Positions 59,396-64,000 of a DNA stretch of 64,000 nt are shown in pieces. How positions within the stretch are numbered: position 1 is the stretch's first letter; every line of letters begins with the position of its first letter. The position numbers were made by a program, and so were the translations under genes. Under the pieces are notes generated by a model that saw only the letters and a program-made list of their open reading frames with translations, did not search any database and was not told the origin of the DNA. Source of the stretch: Loxodes magnus (Eukaryota > Ciliophora > Karyorelictea > Loxodida > Loxodidae); NCBI GenBank assembly GCA_946699065.1, contig CAMPDV010000189.1, positions 62,001 to 126,000 of the forward strand. Reading direction: 5' to 3'.

Positions 59396-60450
59396 ATGGC
59401 TGCAAGTAGTGCTGATAATGAATTTGAGTAAAAAATAGAAGTTAATAAAGAAACATTCTTTGAAGAATTTAATACAATACGTTAGAAAATAACTTAATTT
59501 TGTGTAACTGTTCACAAGTTAGAAATAGTTGCTATGCTAATGTAGTATTTTCTAATAACTGGTTTTCTATACATAGAAATGAAGAAGGAAAAGGAATTAT
59601 TGTATATCATATAAAAATCCTTATAGATAATTAGAAAGTAGGTAAAATTCTAAAACGAACTAATATTCAGAGTTGCATTATGAAACTATTATTGATCTAA
59701 GACAATATGAAAGTAAAGATAAAGTTCTTGAAGATACTGCTTATTTTTTTGATTTATAAAGAAGAATAATATTTATGGCATAAAGCTAGCGAACATTTAA
59801 GTAGCATAAGATTTCTTGACGTAATTAAATTCTCATTTCACAAAAACCTTCAAGTTAGTAGTTTTGAAGTTTTAAAACCCAGATACTCAAAATGGGATTT
59901 ATATAGTAATGTGATAATATGAATGATGGAATTTAAAATACTTATATACAGTGAGTGTATTAAGATTAATACTAACTTTAATTGAATTTCTAAAGTCATA
60001 GTATGAAGAACTTAGATAAATATCATTTAACACTATAAAGAGATATGCAGGAAATGCAATTTAACTTTATTTTCCCTTAAATTTAACATTTTATAAGTAG
60101 CAAAATAAGGAAAATTTTAGTAAGTGTATGTTTAACCCTTAATGATAAAGCTGATTTGCCCTAAATTAATTTATAAGTTGATAACCTGAATTCTGAAACT
60201 AATAAAAAGCTCTACTATGGATCAATATTTGGAAAATTATAAAATTAGAGTGTTTCAGATATTTTTGAAGAGGTATAAGTTATATAATTATTTAGATAAT
60301 TTATATAAGGAAGTTTATATAATCTAATTTATTCTAATCATCATTACATTAACAAGAGAATTTATCTCTTTAAATGTAAGAAGTATCTATTTTAATTCAA
60401 CTAACCCAACAAATACTAATTCATCATTTCACCTACTTTTTCTTCTAGAT
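59396..60450 (+). CDS. Unknown protein, multi-frame coding region
   Basis: ATG at 59396 gives MAASSADNEFEQKIEVNKET, FFEEFNTIRQKITQF in 95 codons to TGA at 59681. Protein-like pieces then follow in other frames: NWFSIHRNEEGKGIIVYHIK (~59550), HYETIIDLRQYESKDKVLED (~59680), YEELRQISFNTIKRYAGNAI (~60005), and CLTLNDKADLPQINLQVDNL with YYGSIFGKLQNQSVSDIFEE (~60130-60280). All lie on the plus strand, so either one gene with several short introns or a decayed gene. No family recognised. Confidence 0.4.
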
Positions 60451-62090
60451 TTATCTTAAAAAATGTTTCTTAGTGGAGAACATAAACCTAATTATTTCAT
60501 TTCGTAAGAACTTTACCAGTTCCTTTTTCTACTTTCAATCCAAAATTCCTATTTATTGCTATTTAGTATTGGATTCTAAACTAAATTAAACTAATTATCA
60601 TTCATCTCTTGTCTAAGCAATGCCAGAAATACAAAAAATTTAATTATAGACATAAATACTAAAGTTTATATTCATTAGCCATCAAATCTTTAAAGTGTAA
60701 ATTGTTAATTACCTAATTAGCACATATCTTGTAAATTACTATTTAATATAGTTTAACTCCAATCAAGCATTTTAAAATACTCATTTTATCAAATAAAAGT
60801 TAAATATTTAAAAATTATTATTTTGCTCTTATAAACTCATTTTATGCTTCTAATTTAGCCAACATATTTTTTTAACCTTAGTAGCAATCTTACAAATTAA
60901 TTGCATAAACATGTAATTATTCTTAGAAACCTTTTTATATACTCAATTAATCATTTTTTCCAACTAATTTAAATAATCTATTACTAAGCCATACTATTAT
61001 TCTTATTGTACACTCTGTTTTCTTCATCAACTAATTCGGTTTAATTCACTTCTAAATTTAAACTGAAACGCTTAAAAAATTAAAAATATCATTTAACCAT
61101 TCGATTTTAAAAACACTTAGATATACATTTTTACCCTCTACTCATTTAAACTGTTGAAATCTAAATGCATTTTAGAACATTAACATAAAAAATGTAGTAG
61201 AAAATACCTAAATAATAAAAACTAAATTGCTAAAATTAAATAATTTAAATACTTATATACAAAATATTAAAATATTATAGAAATTAACAACTAAAATAAT
61301 TTTACTATAGATAGATTCTATTAGAAATCATTCTTCTATAAATAAATCAAATTTTTAGAATAATTTTTTTATTTAATTTAGTATTTTTTACTTTTTATTT
61401 ATACTATCAAACTTTTTTTAGATGGATTAAATAATAAAGTAAAAATTAATTAAAAACATTTAAAATTATAAATTTATATTTATATGGCTTAAATAAAGAA
61501 GCATTTTAATTATAAAATGTTTTCGATTATAATTTTCTAAATTAAATAATAGAAAAAGTTTATATTTTCAAATGATGAATTTTAGATTTTTCGATATTTT
61601 AAAATAGATACAAAAAACTTTTTTTCTTAAACTAAAATATATCTCATACAAAAAGATCTTATAGGTAATTACATTCATTTACATTTACTAATATAGAACT
61701 TTAAAAAATGATAAAGGTAACTTAAATATGTATTTTGCTTATAATATTTATTAAAAAAATAAAAACTATTAGATAGAAATAATTTAATTTAATTTAATAT
61801 ATTATGATAGAACTCATAAATTTTTGATAATTTAGAACTAATATTTAAAAATCTTAATTCTTTATAAGAGCAATCAAATCTAATCTTTTATTAGAAGATT
61901 CAGAAATTATTTTTTATTATTCTAATCTTTTACAATATAAATAAAATGTTTTTGAAAATAGCAATTATTAATTTTTTATTAGAGGATTGCTCACTTCTCG
62001 CTTTTTTTTAGAACCTACTTTTAATGGGTTATCGAGGATTTTATACTAATTAATTTCTGCAAAAATAAATTATCATAAGTAATGAATGTT
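60451..62090. other. A+T-rich, no gene seen
   Basis: Low-complexity sequence without supported features. Confidence 0.35.
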
Positions 62091-62099
62091 TAATTTTAA

Positions 62100-62720
62100 A
62101 TAATTAAGCAAGCTTCTTAAATATCCGAACGCTCCTCTCAAGTCATGAATTTACCGGAGATCTCTCTAGTCCAATATATAAATGTTGGCCATTACATTAA
62201 GTCTTGTATTTTCTAAAGATTTCAATGTCTGTAGACCATTATTTGGATATTCTCGGCTAGAATTTTATCAGTTATTTCCAATTTAAATTGTCTTAAAATC
62301 TCCTATATTCTATAAATTTGTTGTAATATCTCACCAGACGCCTTTCCGAATTACAAAAGAGAAATTTCTTCTTATTTTTTTTAGTCTCAACTAACAGCTC
62401 TTTTTCACTTTATTAAACCATTTATTTCATAACCATAATATAAATGTTTCAACTATAATTCTAAATAAACTTTAGTTTTTATTGATCCAAAGATATTTTG
62501 GACGTTAATTACTAGTAAATTCCAAAGATTTGCTCTATATAGGCAGATCATGAAATAATTTGTAGTAAATTTTCTAATGAATATCTCTTCTACCATTAAT
62601 TTAATTTTATTAAGCTTTTCCAGTCACAACTGTTGTGCCATATCGGTGCTTTTTTGCTTACTTTAGAGGAGTTTATTTAAGGGATTATTGCTAGCCGTCT
62701 TCTAATTTTCTATTTTTCTT
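62100..62720 (-). pseudogene. Coding remnant, possibly retroelement-derived
   Basis: The minus strand keeps one frame with acidic and basic residues: EEIFIRKFTTNYFMICLYRA, LELQLKHLYYGYEINGLIK, FGKASGEILQQIYRIQEILR, EITDKILAENIQIMVYRH, FMT-TGA-EERSDIQEA. Several TGAs fall where Trp would fit. The style resembles the region after the RT in the LINEs, but no catalytic motif is present. Confidence 0.35.
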
Positions 62721-64000
62721 CATAGCTAGTAAATTTACGATATAATGAAGATTGAGATAGATTAGGATAAGAATACGAGAAAGAAAGAAAAGATGCTACT
62801 GTCTTTTCACATTTTTTGAGGATGTAGTTTAAAAAAAATTTTGAAGCATTCTAGCATTTTTTATGAATGATAAAACTAATAATAAAAAAGTTAAAAATAT
62901 AAAAAATAAATAGTAATTAAAACATATCTTTTTTAATAATTTTTATGCTTTATTGACTCTTAACTTTAGAAATTTAAATAAATAGTGTTTAAAATATTTT
63001 TTAATTAAGCAAAATTTATAAAATTTGATATTGCATTAAATTTTAAAATAAAAGCAAACGTTTAAATTAATATTATTAAGTTTAAACTTTTTTTATTTTC
63101 ATTCAAAGTTCTACAAATAATTAATTATTTTAGTTTTAAATTTAAATAAAAATATAAACTTTATTTATTTACTTCTGATATAATAAAATAATTCATAAAT
63201 TTAGCTATATTTACTATTTTTTTTATTCCATTGAATTATTTTATTTTTTCTATTATTAGTCTATAAAATTAAGCTATTAATATCTTTCTTTTATTTTTGC
63301 CTAGATTTTCTAGACCATATTTATTAGAAAGTTTAGATATCAGTAATAAATAGTATCAAACAGATATTTCAGCACCAAAAACTTAAAGTATTTGAATTAT
63401 TTCTTTCACAATTTGTTTATTTTAATTTTATTTAATCCATTGAAAAAATAATCCTCTTTTATGAAAAATAAATAAAATTAAAAGTATTTTTAATTAAATT
63501 TCTTAAACAATTTCAATATTTAAAATTAATCAGATTTATATCAAATTTATTAAAAAAAGTTAAGATTAATAAAAATTTTATTTAAGATATAAAATAAAAC
63601 TTTTTGGAGCTTTTATTTAACAGAAATATTTTATATAATCTTTTAGAAAATATTAAAAAAATAAACAAAAGACAAGAAGAAATATATAGATAAAAAATAA
63701 TTAAATTTATCTCAGAAAATCATTTTCTAAAATAAAGTGCTAAAATGGTGATTTTAAATACTATTAAAAAATTATATTTTAAAGTGATTAAAATAAAGAA
63801 TTTAAAAAATTATGATAATTTAAATAATAGCAAATTTATAAAATAAATATGATCAAAAAAATTTTAGAGACGCTGTAGTAGATAAATTGAAATTTCTTCA
63901 ATGTTATTAGAAAGATAGTAAATTAATGAAGTTTTAATAAAATATTCAAAATAATGTAAGAGTTTAATACTAAAAAATAAAAAAAATAAATTAAAAAATT
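62721..64000. other. A+T-rich, no gene seen
   Basis: Very A+T-rich to the window end, with no readable feature. Confidence 0.35.

Noticed and set aside
1..64000. Tetrahymena or Paramecium origin
   Set aside because: TAA/TAG=Gln would fit, but both use TGA only as stop, and the repeated TGA at WD40 Trp positions in three copies and in an unrelated gene argues against them. The exact lineage is not settled by this window alone.

Overview
The window is about 80% A+T and is best read as nuclear DNA of a ciliate with a fully reassigned code. TAA and TAG stand where Gln is expected. TGA repeatedly falls on the conserved Trp of WD40 repeats (DxTIKI-TGA), where sister repeats have TGG. All three standard stops are therefore sense codons inside genes, and termination is probably a context-dependent TGA. 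This is the pattern known from karyorelict ciliates such as Loxodes and Parduczia, and in a variant form from Condylostoma. Ordinary ORF calling fails here: several genes become visible only with TAA/TAG=Gln and TGA=Trp, and apparent openness alone proves little. The lineage is inferred, not proven.

Layout. 1-9713 (copy A) and about 39325-50657 (copy B) are the same segment in direct orientation. On the minus strand each carries a large zinc finger/coiled-coil/pentapeptide/WD40 gene (2237-4957; 43128-45722). Downstream of that gene lies a flank built from cassettes separated by a ~55-bp motif. Each segment also carries a truncated piece of a tandem rDNA array on the minus strand (18S 3' part, ITS1, 5.8S, ITS2, 28S lacking its 3' end, short spacer, 18S 5' part). 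A third, inverted and decayed copy of gene plus flank without rDNA (copy C) lies at about 21310-26110.

10.2-13.0 kb holds a frameshifted kinase-WD40 gene and an intron-bearing unknown gene. 13.1-20.9 kb holds two non-LTR retrotransposons (LINEs), both on the plus strand. 26.4-39.3 kb is a gene-bearing interval of small unknown genes, a decayed TPR gene, a tRNA-Ala, a tRNA-Lys-like gene and the 3' end of another LINE. 51.0-55.3 kb has a small basic-protein gene and a minus-strand LINE that retains its YADD motif. 56.4-60.5 kb contains a multi-membrane-span gene and two further unknown genes. 60.5-64 kb is mostly empty A+T-rich DNA with one retroelement-like remnant.

The mix of small genes with very short introns, old retroelements, duplicated rDNA fragments and expanding satellites suggests a germline chromosome, or a genome with little DNA elimination. 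Most of the small genes have no recognisable family. Their frames were chosen by eye from composition and from absence or plausible placement of TGA, so treat them as candidates.
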